Shown here piece after piece: positions 1 to 7,064 of a DNA stretch of 15,312 bases. A program made the translations under genes and the position numbers. The stretch comes from Bacteroidales bacterium GP1 (lineage in GTDB: Bacteria > Bacteroidota > Bacteroidia > Bacteroidales > Muribaculaceae): contig DAAI01000058.1 of assembly GCA_001701105.1 (NCBI GenBank), positions 86,333 to 101,644 of the forward strand, read 5' to 3'. Every line of letters starts with the position of its first letter. The stretch's first letter is position 1. The notes under the pieces were generated by a model that searched no databases, had not been told where the DNA came from, and worked only from the letters and a program-made list of their open reading frames with translations.

Positions 1-319
1 GACTCAGCATCAATAATGCAAGCGACCACAATTCTGGAATGTGCTCAAAGGAGATATGTCGCTCGTCGGTCCGCGTCCCGAACGCGATTATTTCGTTAAG
101 AAAATAATGAAAGAAGCTCCTTATTATTCATTGATTTATCAGGTGCGCCCCGGAATCACATCATGGGGAATGGTTAAATACGGGTACGCTTCCGATATAG
201 AGGGAATGGTGGAGAGGTCGAGATATGACCTCGTTTATATCAACAATATGTCGTTCAGTACGGATGTCAAAATTTTGATTTACACAGTGCGTACAGTGCT
301 TACAGGTAAAGGAGTATAA
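1..319 (+). CDS. Sugar-1-phosphate transferase (bacterial sugar transferase family), C-terminal part, frame broken near the window edge
   Basis: Initiating phosphoglycosyltransferase of the PglC/WcaJ type, which moves a sugar-1-phosphate onto undecaprenyl phosphate at the inner membrane to begin a surface glycan. Visible are PQFWNVLKGDMSLVGPRPER, the family signature, then VRPGITSW and the usual C-terminal tail ending in GKGV. The frame is open only from position 17: there is a TAA at 14-16. Positions 3-20, in another frame, read LSINNA, which is where the family has LS(I/L)DEL. Removing five bases (about 21-25) would join LSINNA to PQFW and restore the expected spacing. Either the gene is frameshifted here or the sequence at this edge is wrong. 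The GTG at 41 lies inside the conserved motif and cannot be the true start. The CLC gene begins 3 nt after the stop, so the two are probably co-transcribed. The family is sure; the sugar is unknown. Confidence 0.85.
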
Positions 320-322
320 CGG

Positions 323-2122
323 ATGGCCTATAAGGAAACTCACAATAAATTCACGGAGTGGTGGATGCGCGTGGTGATATGGCGCGAACATCATATAAAG
401 GAGAAGACATTTATGATTTTCCTTGCATTGGTGATAGGAATCTTCGGAGGATTCGCGGCGCAATTATTGAAGTTTCTTATTCACATGATTGCCTCTCTGC
501 TCACTTCGCGGTTCTCGGAAACGGAGGCGAATTATCTTTATCTTGTATATCCGGTTGTAGGTATCCTCCTTACCGTCTTATTTGTAAAATATATAGTAAA
601 AGATAACATAAGCCATGGTGTTACTAAGGTATTATATGCCATCTCTCGCAGAAAATCGAGGTTGAAGAAACGAAATTTGTATGCTTCTCTGATTGCATCA
701 TCAATCACCATCGGTTTTGGAGGATCGGTTGGAGCTGAAGGCCCGATCGTATATACCGGAGCAGCAATAGGTTCCAATATAGGGCAAGCCTTCAGATTAT
801 CGCCTAAAGTGCTGATGATATTGGTTGGATGCGGGGCGGCCGCCGGTATAGCCGGAATCTTCAGGGCTCCGATAGCAGGAATGCTTTTCACTATTGAAGT
901 GCTTATGATCGACCTTACAGGAATGACTGTAATGCCATTGCTCATATCATCGATAGCCGGGGCAACCGTGGCCTACATATTGGAGGGTTATAATTCAGAG
1001 TTTTTCTTCTCGCAGTCCGAACCGTTTCTCACAAGCCGAATCCCCTGGACAATCCTCCTTGGAGTGGTATGCGGATTAATGTCATACTATTTTACCAAGG
1101 TGATGTTCATGATGGAGTCAATGTTCAAAAAGATCCGTAAGCAATGGCTTAAAATAGTGACCGGAGGAATTATGATAGCGGTAATGGTATTTTTATTTCC
1201 GCCGTTATATGGCGAAGGATACGGCGCAATCAATAATCTGCTTGAAGGAAATGTATCAGATGTATTGAATGGCACATTCTTCTATGTAGAACATAAAAAT
1301 GTCTGGTTCATTACAATCTTTATAGCCTTTACGGCGCTGATGAAAGCCTTCGCCACCTCTGCCACAAATGGAGCCGGGGGAGTAGGAGGCACATTCGCAC
1401 CCTCATTATTTGTAGGAGCTCTCGTAGGCTTTCTCTTTGCGTACATCCTCAATAACCTTGACCTTGGGTTTGAATTATCGCAAAAGAATTTCACTCTGAT
1501 GGGAATGGCCGGAGTGATGGCCGGGGTAATGCATGCGCCGTTAATGGCTATCTTCCTTACTGCAGAGATGACCGGAGGATATGATCTTTTTCTCCCATTA
1601 CTTATAGTATCGGTATTAGCATATCTTACCATTCAGATTTTTACTCCATACAGCATATATACCATGCGTCTCGCTAAGGCGGGCGACCTTATCACCCATC
1701 AGAAAGATAAGGCCGTGCTGACATTGATGAAGATTGACAAGCTAATTGAAAAAGATTTTAAGACTGTGAATCCGGAGATGAGTCTTAAAGAGATGGTGGA
1801 TGTAATCTCACAGTCCAAACGGAATCTTTTTCCAGTAATTGATGCAGAAGGCAATCTCAAAGGCGTAGTACTTCTGGATGACATAAGAAATATAATGTTT
1901 CGGACAGACCTGTACCGCAAGATGCATGTTTCACGTTTTATGACTGCCATGCCTGCCACCATCGACATCCATGAAAGTATGGATAAAGTGATGGATATAT
2001 TTGATAAAACAAATGCATGGAATCTGCCGGTGGTTGATAATGGCAGGTATGTGGGATTCGTTTCAAAATCGAAAATCTTCAATTCGTATCGACAGGTGCT
2101 AAAACATTTCACTGACGATTAA
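323..2122 (+). CDS. CLC-family chloride channel/transporter with two C-terminal CBS domains
   Basis: Inner-membrane CLC anion channel or Cl-/H+ exchanger, 599 aa. The first 450 residues or so are a hydrophobic multi-pass domain and the rest is cytosolic. Anion-pathway motifs are present: SHGV at the GSGIP position, GAEGP at 137-141 with E139 as the external gating glutamate, GTFAP at 356-360 (the GxFxP motif), and Y443 at the pore tyrosine. In RAPIAGMLFTIEVL the residue matching the internal proton glutamate of E. coli ClcA (E203) is V193; E192 matches E202. That valine is typical of CLC channels rather than exchangers. CBS domains lie at about 469-525 (FPVIDAEGNLKGVVLLDD) and 534-590 (LPVVDNGRYVGFVSKS); such pairs often bind adenine nucleotides. 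The ATG follows AAAGGAG with 8 nt spacing, 3 nt after the sugar transferase stop. Family call is firm; transport mode is inferred. Confidence 0.95.
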   Translation: MAYKETHNKFTEWWMRVVIWREHHIKEKTFMIFLALVIGIFGGFAAQLLKFLIHMIASLLTSRFSETEANYLYLVYPVVGILLTVLFVKYIVKDNISHGVTKVLYAISRRKSRLKKRNLYASLIASSITIGFGGSVGAEGPIVYTGAAIGSNIGQAFRLSPKVLMILVGCGAAAGIAGIFRAPIAGMLFTIEVLMIDLTGMTVMPLLISSIAGATVAYILEGYNSEFFFSQSEPFLTSRIPWTILLGVVCGLMSYYFTKVMFMMESMFKKIRKQWLKIVTGGIMIAVMVFLFPPLYGEGYGAINNLLEGNVSDVLNGTFFYVEHKNVWFITIFIAFTALMKAFATSATNGAGGVGGTFAPSLFVGALVGFLFAYILNNLDLGFELSQKNFTLMGMAGVMAGVMHAPLMAIFLTAEMTGGYDLFLPLLIVSVLAYLTIQIFTPYSIYTMRLAKAGDLITHQKDKAVLTLMKIDKLIEKDFKTVNPEMSLKEMVDVISQSKRNLFPVIDAEGNLKGVVLLDDIRNIMFRTDLYRKMHVSRFMTAMPATIDIHESMDKVMDIFDKTNAWNLPVVDNGRYVGFVSKSKIFNSYRQVLKHFTDD

Positions 2123-2133
2123 TCCGCCTGCAA

Positions 2134-2184
2134 CACATAGATTAGGGGATATGACTCGACTGGCCATATCCCCTAATCTATGTG
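2134..2184. terminator. Bidirectional terminator between convergent genes
   Basis: A perfect 20-bp inverted repeat with an 11-nt loop, arms at 2134-2153 and 2165-2184. It begins 12 nt after the stop of the CLC gene and ends 10 nt before the last codon of the convergent fimbrillin gene. The plus side runs on into TTATTTT after a short gap; the minus side has no clear U tract. The position and the symmetry suggest it ends transcription from both directions. Confidence 0.75.
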
Positions 2185-2193
2185 GGCTCTATG

Positions 2194-3290
2194 TTATTTT
2201 CTCTCTGTAGTGACCGGTATCACCGAATCATTCTCATTCCAATCAAGGACATCGACTGAGAATTTCAAAGGTTTACCCAATACCGGATTACCTGGGTTAG
2301 GATCATCAGGATCCACATTGCCTCCACCCGTGGTAAAATCGAGTGTATAGACATATTTCTTTCCCTGTTCCCATGTGCCCGACAATGGTATTGAAGCCCA
2401 TGCGTACTGGCGTTTGTTGCCATTCTTATCCAGCGTATTGTCGGAGGGGAAAGGATAGAATTGAACGCCATCCTTGGTAGTAATGTTCACGAGCACACTT
2501 AGATATGCTTCGCGGGCTACGTTGTCAGGGTCATTCAGCGGACTCCATGGAATCAAAGTCTGAGGAATCATCATTGCATTTCCGGCATCACCCATCAACG
2601 ATACCGGGTCGGCAGTCAGCTCCACGGGAGTGATGGATGTATCATAGACTGCGGTTTCATGCCAGTCATTGAGCGTCCACTCATTGTTGGAGAAGTTGAA
2701 CGTACCGGTGGTTTGTGCCCGGCCTATTCGGGCTCCGGCTGCCTTGACGATATAAGTCTGATTTTCAGATTTAGCCCTTATCTCAATTTGTGCAAGACGG
2801 TGAGAGAAGGTAAGAGGAACTCCTGATTCTTCATTTACCGAGCGTTTGCCGGTCGCACTTGCCGTAATGAAATCGACCTGATCGGCTATCTGCTCCGGCG
2901 TTACGAAATCCTCAAGTTGGAGAATATTCTTATCCGATATTGTAATATCTGCACCCAGTGCATCCATAGAAGGAGAATAAGAATAGAAAGAAAGCTGTGT
3001 ATCATCACCTGGCCAGTCATATTCATTTTCCGACGTATAGAAGCCATCGGCACCTTTGAAGAACTCAACATCCTGGAAGTATTTCTGATTTCCCATGAAA
3101 GAGGTGACATATATGGAACCGAGGTTGCTGTTGTTTGTCTCCGTGGCTTTGGTCAGAGAACCCATGGCCGTACGAAATTAATAGTCTCGGAGGCCAAACT
3201 TTTCTGTTCATAGGGATCATCCTTTGCGCATGATGAGATGCCTAAAGCACTCATGGCTGCAATTGAAATGATTAAAATCGCGTTTTTCAT
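2194..3290 (-). CDS. Fimbrillin-family surface lipoprotein, apparent frameshift near the N-terminus
   Basis: Structural or accessory pilin of a Bacteroidetes type V-like fimbria, exported as a lipoprotein and assembled on the cell surface. The continuous part (3165-2194, 323 aa) has the fimbrillin layout: LTKATETNNSNLGSIYVTSF near its start (a TKATE-type processing region), a central TFSHRLAQIEIRAK strand, MMIPQTLIPW, and a C-terminal KPLKFSVDVLDWNEN strand. On its own it has no signal peptide. Just upstream, in another frame, ATG at 3290 opens MKNAILIISIAAMSALGISSC, a lipoprotein signal with lipobox ISSC (C21), followed by AKDDPYE and then SETINF, ending at TGA 3153-3155. Joining INF to RTAMGSLTK needs one inserted base in 3171-3180. 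An in-frame ATG at 3314 is an alternative start. It is the last gene of the DUF3575-DUF5119 operon, 36-60 nt after DUF5119 depending on start. It may be a pseudogene or a sequence error. Confidence 0.85.
3153..3290 (-). other. Signal-peptide fragment of the fimbrillin gene (frame upstream of the frameshift)
   Basis: A 45-codon stretch encoding a lipoprotein signal peptide, lipobox cysteine C21, and the start of the propeptide. It overlaps the main fimbrillin frame by 13 nt (3153-3165) and stops at TGA. By itself it codes for nothing plausible. It is listed separately because a gene finder starting at 3165 would miss it, and without it the pilin would seem to be a cytosolic protein. Confidence 0.8.
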
Positions 3291-3350
3291 AATATTCAAA
3301 TTTGTGTTTTTCATTTTCTATTTATATAATGTATATCTATGGCAATTAGT

Positions 3351-4343
3351 TCACATTTTCATGTTAATATTTACCGTTATCCATTCGTCGACATCGGGAA
3401 TTATACCACCCCCTCCACCTATGGGATTGGGGAGATCAAGTCCGCGTACCACTATATGCACATGCCGGGGATCCGAGGCATTCTTTACCTGATTCGTGAC
3501 GTCCACATTGCAATTCCATTTCTTGCCATCATCGCGTATCATATATATCGACAGATGATGTTCGCCGGAATCGGGGGTCTCTCCGAAGGTTAGGAATTCC
3601 GCGTGCAGACTATTGGAGGATTTAACCGGTCGAAGGAGAAATGGATGTGTTACCTTCGTGGAATGGGCAATATCCTTTCCTATCAAATACCCTTCCGACA
3701 TTCCTGAGAGTGTTCCATCAATTCCGGAAGCGGAATATCGTGAGACATCGCCCGAATCATAAATATCCACAACGTAATGACATATTTTCTCCTGTGGATA
3801 CATTATTATAGTCTTATTCTCCGTGCCTGCCGGAATCTGAATTGAATTAGTGCGAGCCGCCCATAGAAATCCAGGAGTGGCTGTGATCTTCTCTTCTTCT
3901 GATGATTCAGCCCGTGGCACTGCTCTTGTAGAAAAACCTGAAGCAGGAAGAACATTTTCTTCCAAGGTAGTTACTTCATAGTTGTCGATAGCCTCTTTGC
4001 GATTTATTACTGCCCAGTCCGTTAGGTCGGCATTCAGGCAGATGGCATCATATTCGGAGGCCGGAACTCGGATCGTCCCTCCGTAATTATTCTGAAATAT
4101 ATATCGTATCGGATTCTCTCCATCAGGGTCGTAGAGATAAAATGCCATGGAAGAAGGATTGGCAGATGGAGCGTTGCGCCAGTCGAACACAACGTTTATA
4201 TGCCCACTGTCAGGATGATCGTATACCAGATCCTTATGCCTGCATGATGACAATAATAGGGGCGTGACAACGAGGACTAGTGAGAGAGGGGAGAAAAAAG
4301 CCCCCTTATCACATTTTTTTATGTTTCTGAATATTTTTTTCAT
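3351..4343 (-). CDS. DUF5119 domain lipoprotein (fimbrial operon)
   Basis: 330-aa predicted lipoprotein. The signal peptide is long, with a basic start (MKKIFRNIKK), a hydrophobic core at about 19-30 and lipobox LSSC with C34. The mature protein opens CRHKDLVYDHPDSGHINVVF and continues DWRNAPSANPSSMAFYLYDP, the signature of DUF5119. Proteins of this family sit in fimbrillin loci beside DUF3575; by position they resemble the FimB/Mfa2 anchor proteins, but an anchoring role here is inference. The C-terminus carries a run of five glycines (PIGGGGGIIP) before the last strand. The ATG overlaps the stop of the DUF3575 gene by 4 nt (ATGA), and a strong AGGAG lies at 4352-4356, 8 nt upstream, inside the preceding gene. 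Translational coupling is likely. Confidence 0.9.
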   Translation of the reverse strand: MKKIFRNIKKCDKGAFFSPLSLVLVVTPLLLSSCRHKDLVYDHPDSGHINVVFDWRNAPSANPSSMAFYLYDPDGENPIRYIFQNNYGGTIRVPASEYDAICLNADLTDWAVINRKEAIDNYEVTTLEENVLPASGFSTRAVPRAESSEEEKITATPGFLWAARTNSIQIPAGTENKTIIMYPQEKICHYVVDIYDSGDVSRYSASGIDGTLSGMSEGYLIGKDIAHSTKVTHPFLLRPVKSSNSLHAEFLTFGETPDSGEHHLSIYMIRDDGKKWNCNVDVTNQVKNASDPRHVHIVVRGLDLPNPIGGGGGIIPDVDEWITVNINMKM

Positions 4344-5614
4344 CTGTCAGCTCCTTTCTTGCGATTGTAATTATCACATCCTATTAGCCATACGAGAGAG
4401 ATTTCTGCTTTTGTAGGACCGAACCAGGTCAAGATTCTTGTCTTTTGATATAGGTACTCATCACCCCGGGGCACATATTCAATGAATTTGCCACCTAAAT
4501 ATCCTAATCCGATGGTAAAATCTATGTTAATTCTTTTGGCCACAGGCAATGAATAGCCATATTCCACACCTGCCATATAATTGCAACGATCCCAGAGGGT
4601 GCGCCCGGGCAATCCTCCCATATATCCTTTTCCGCCAAATTCAAAATCATATGTTACGACTCCGGCATAAAGACCGAGGTGATGTCCTGTCAATGGTTTC
4701 TCTTCAGCTTTCTTGCCGAACCATCTGCGCACTCCGACATTCCCTCCATAGGCACGCCAGTATCGATGTTTTCTGTCGACGTCCCACCATCCATATGTCC
4801 AGTCGGCTATCACGGACCATTTTTTACCAATATAAAATTCCACCCCAATATTCGGGAGTGCAAGAATATCTGATAGCATGTTGGTGCGCAGATCCATATA
4901 AAAAGGGTGATGACATTTCGAGGCCACGGGGAATGGTAATCCTAAATCTATAATCCCCGGAACGTCAGCGGTAATAGCGATACCATCATTATCAGGCTTT
5001 ATTAATCCAAGCCTATTGCGTACTTCAGTATAAGTTACGGATAATCTGGATGCTCTTAATTGAGGAAAAAGCTCTCTTTCCATATATGTGTAGGGAATCC
5101 CGTTCCGGAAATTCTTCAATTTCTGGAGGTTGTTTTCATTATCACCTCCATCGGCGATTATCGAAGAATTTATTTCTTCTATCAGGCTGATTACTTCATT
5201 CCTATATGGAACATTTGAATCATTCCGTACCAATTCTTTTAGTCCGATCCAATCCCGGCCTATGAAGGTAAAGGAAGTCAATGAATCGGGAAGATATGAT
5301 CGGGATGAAAAAAATCCAAATATCCTGTCGGCACGTTTCTTGGAAAGTTTCCGGTTAATTTCTACAGATCCTTCGGGAGATGCGGCACCGGTGACACGGA
5401 CGGCGGCGATTCTTAACGCTGAATCTTGCCGGATATCAGCGTTTATATGATTTATCAACCGATTCAAATTATCGCCATTAGTATTATAAGCAGTATCCAA
5501 ATCCGCCTTTCCCTGATGAAAATATATTAAGGCGGAATCCCTTAGTTCGCGGGCTTGAGCTGCAATAGAGAGGCACCCGAAAGTCAATATGGAGCAAATA
5601 ATTGTGTTTTTCAT
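4340..5614 (-). CDS. DUF3575 domain protein with OmpA-like N-terminal region (fimbrial operon)
   Basis: 424-aa predicted outer-membrane protein, first gene of the fimbrial operon. The start chosen is ATG 5614, giving MKNTIICSILTFGCLSIAAQA, a signal peptide with likely cleavage after AQA. A TTG 27 nt further up would put a polar stretch before the signal and is less likely. Residues 25-105 resemble an OmpA peptidoglycan-binding domain: IYFHQGKADLD, VTGAASPEG and NRKLSKKRADRI. From about 240 on there are alternating aromatic strands (FYMDLRTNMLSDILALPNIG, WTYGWWDVDRKHRYWRAYGG) and the closing GPTKAEISLVWLI, the DUF3575 pattern of a small beta-barrel. In Bacteroidales such genes are regular partners of fimbrillins; a role in outer-membrane anchoring or assembly is inferred, not shown. 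The next gene overlaps it by 4 nt. Confidence 0.9.
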   Translation of the reverse strand: MKNTIICSILTFGCLSIAAQARELRDSALIYFHQGKADLDTAYNTNGDNLNRLINHINADIRQDSALRIAAVRVTGAASPEGSVEINRKLSKKRADRIFGFFSSRSYLPDSLTSFTFIGRDWIGLKELVRNDSNVPYRNEVISLIEEINSSIIADGGDNENNLQKLKNFRNGIPYTYMERELFPQLRASRLSVTYTEVRNRLGLIKPDNDGIAITADVPGIIDLGLPFPVASKCHHPFYMDLRTNMLSDILALPNIGVEFYIGKKWSVIADWTYGWWDVDRKHRYWRAYGGNVGVRRWFGKKAEEKPLTGHHLGLYAGVVTYDFEFGGKGYMGGLPGRTLWDRCNYMAGVEYGYSLPVAKRINIDFTIGLGYLGGKFIEYVPRGDEYLYQKTRILTWFGPTKAEISLVWLIGCDNYNRKKGADR

Positions 5615-5750
5615 ACTATTATGGTGCGACTTTTTAAGCAATAATGGAGTCGCTTTGATATTTAAACACTTTGCCTCGTTTTAAAGTTTATTCCTGATGA
5701 ATCTATGATGTAAGCCTTCCTCTGCTACTTTTCCTTATGATGATGATGCC
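5615..5750 (-). promoter_or_regulatory. Leader/control region of the fimbrial operon
   Basis: The 136 nt between the gyrA-TPR terminator and the DUF3575 start must hold the operon promoter, because a good terminator lies just upstream. I cannot find a clean TTTG/TAnnTTTG pair. A 6-bp inverted repeat (GCGACT at 5626-5631, AGTCGC at 5648-5653, 16-nt loop) sits 11 nt before the start codon and could fold in the mRNA. No long inverted repeats typical of an invertible phase-variation promoter are present. Confidence 0.35.
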
Positions 5751-5783
5751 AAAAAAATAATGGGCATGAAAACACGCCCATTA
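5751..5783 (-). terminator. Rho-independent terminator after the TPR-protein gene
   Basis: Read on the minus strand, an 8-bp stem (TAATGGGC/GCCCATTA, arms 5776-5783 and 5758-5765) with a 10-nt loop is followed directly by seven T (A7 on the plus strand at 5751-5757). It lies 41 nt past the stop of the TPR-like gene and separates the gyrA unit from the fimbrial operon. Confidence 0.85.
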
Positions 5784-5823
5784 CTTTTGAATTATCCGAT
5801 TGTTAATCGCTATCCGGTAGATA

Positions 5824-7032
5824 TTAGAAATATGTAGTCAATGCATAGTCTATGTTCTCAAGAATAGCATCGATTGTGCTGTCGTCGGGATTCATTGACC
5901 TTGCTTTTTCCGCAATATTCTTTGCAGTTTCAAAATATTCAGTCTTGATTTGCTGACGTCCTGCGGCATCATTGCTTTCAAGGGCATTAAGTTTCACTGC
6001 ACCGACATTGAAAATCTTTCTTGATGCTGATTTCAAGGTTTCAAAGTCGGCATCCGGCAGGCTTGCAGCCTTGCGATAGTCGGCGAGGGCCTTTTCATCG
6101 TTGTTGGTACGGTCGTAAACATAAGCGCGAAGACCATAGAGGGCTGCGTTGTCGCCATTCTGATTGATCTGAGTATCCAGAAGATTCAGGGCCTGGTCGA
6201 ATTTATTATCTTGTACCCATGCGTTGAGGAGGTTACGGATGAATAGAAGTTCTGAAAGTCCGAATTTCTTAAAGCCATCCATTGCTATTTCCTCGATTGC
6301 AACCTTTGCCGGCTCTTCCATTGTGGAATCGTTTTGAGCCATATACTGCCAGCATGCTATCTCATATATGTAGTTCTGAACGTTGTCGCTACCATTCTTT
6401 CTACCTAATTTGAATGCGGCGGCACTTTGGGTAAGCGCATTGGCCGCATATGCCGACAGGCCGGCATTGAACAGCGACTGATTAATGACACTATCAGGCA
6501 CTGAAGCTACGAACTTACTTGCGATCGGACTTTTGGGAAGACTTCCATATACAAGGAATGCTTCATAAGCCTCCGGATAATATTTCTTCTCATTATAGAA
6601 GGCGATGGCTCCGTTGTAATAATCGTTGTAATGCTCGTTGATGGCTGCAATCATCTTGGATGCAAACTTAGGTTTTACCTGTCCTTTCTCATTCGGGATC
6701 GAATCCAGCGGAAGAGCTTTCATGTACATTTTATAGCCATTCATCAACTGTTCGGCCATTTGAACGGGATTGATGCTGGCATCTTGCGGATTGATCATCT
6801 GCTTTGTGCGTGCTTTATCGAAGGCATCAAATTCTACTTTGCCTCCGACATAGTACGTGCGTGCTTCATTCTTGGTCTCAGTATTCTCTGCGGCCTGACT
6901 GATAAGTGCGCGGGCTTCGGCAATCTTATCGTCCTTACCCGACAATTTTGCGGCCTGATCGACAACGGCCTTCTGAGCATTCATTCCCACCACTGCGCCG
7001 AGGCATACTGCCATTGTGAGTAACTTCTTCAT
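5824..7032 (-). CDS. Exported TPR-like protein downstream of gyrA
   Basis: 402-aa protein with signal peptide MKKLLTMAVCLGAVVGMNAQ (cleavage near residue 19-20), so periplasmic or outer-membrane associated. The body is almost wholly alpha-helical and reads as degenerate tetratricopeptide units; the clearest is at about 293-326 (ALYGLRAYVYDRTNNDEKAL, ADYRKAASLPDA), with other helix pairs around ALTQSAAAFKLGRKNGS and DQALNLLDTQI. TPR folds mediate protein-protein contacts; no catalytic motif is visible and no partner can be named. The gene starts 32 nt after the gyrA stop on the same strand and ends before a strong terminator, so it is probably read from the gyrA promoter. That pairing with gyrA seems usual in Bacteroidales. 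There is no Shine-Dalgarno sequence; the leader is A/T-rich. Confidence 0.85.
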   Translation of the reverse strand: MKKLLTMAVCLGAVVGMNAQKAVVDQAAKLSGKDDKIAEARALISQAAENTETKNEARTYYVGGKVEFDAFDKARTKQMINPQDASINPVQMAEQLMNGYKMYMKALPLDSIPNEKGQVKPKFASKMIAAINEHYNDYYNGAIAFYNEKKYYPEAYEAFLVYGSLPKSPIASKFVASVPDSVINQSLFNAGLSAYAANALTQSAAAFKLGRKNGSDNVQNYIYEIACWQYMAQNDSTMEEPAKVAIEEIAMDGFKKFGLSELLFIRNLLNAWVQDNKFDQALNLLDTQINQNGDNAALYGLRAYVYDRTNNDEKALADYRKAASLPDADFETLKSASRKIFNVGAVKLNALESNDAAGRQQIKTEYFETAKNIAEKARSMNPDDSTIDAILENIDYALTTYF

Positions 7033-7064
7033 AGATTATAATTTTATGGTTTATTATTCATTTT

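Noticed and set aside
3397..3420. C-rich tract (G5 on the coding strand) in the DUF5119 gene as a phase-variation tract
   Set aside because: Only five G in a row, coding for a glycine linker near the C-terminus; too short for slippage switching.
5615..5641. TTG start 27 nt upstream for the DUF3575 protein
   Set aside because: It would place polar residues ahead of a complete signal peptide that begins with its own ATG.
5615..5750. Invertible promoter for the fimbrial operon
   Set aside because: Only a 6-bp inverted repeat is present; no pair of longer repeats flanks a promoter and no recombinase gene is nearby.
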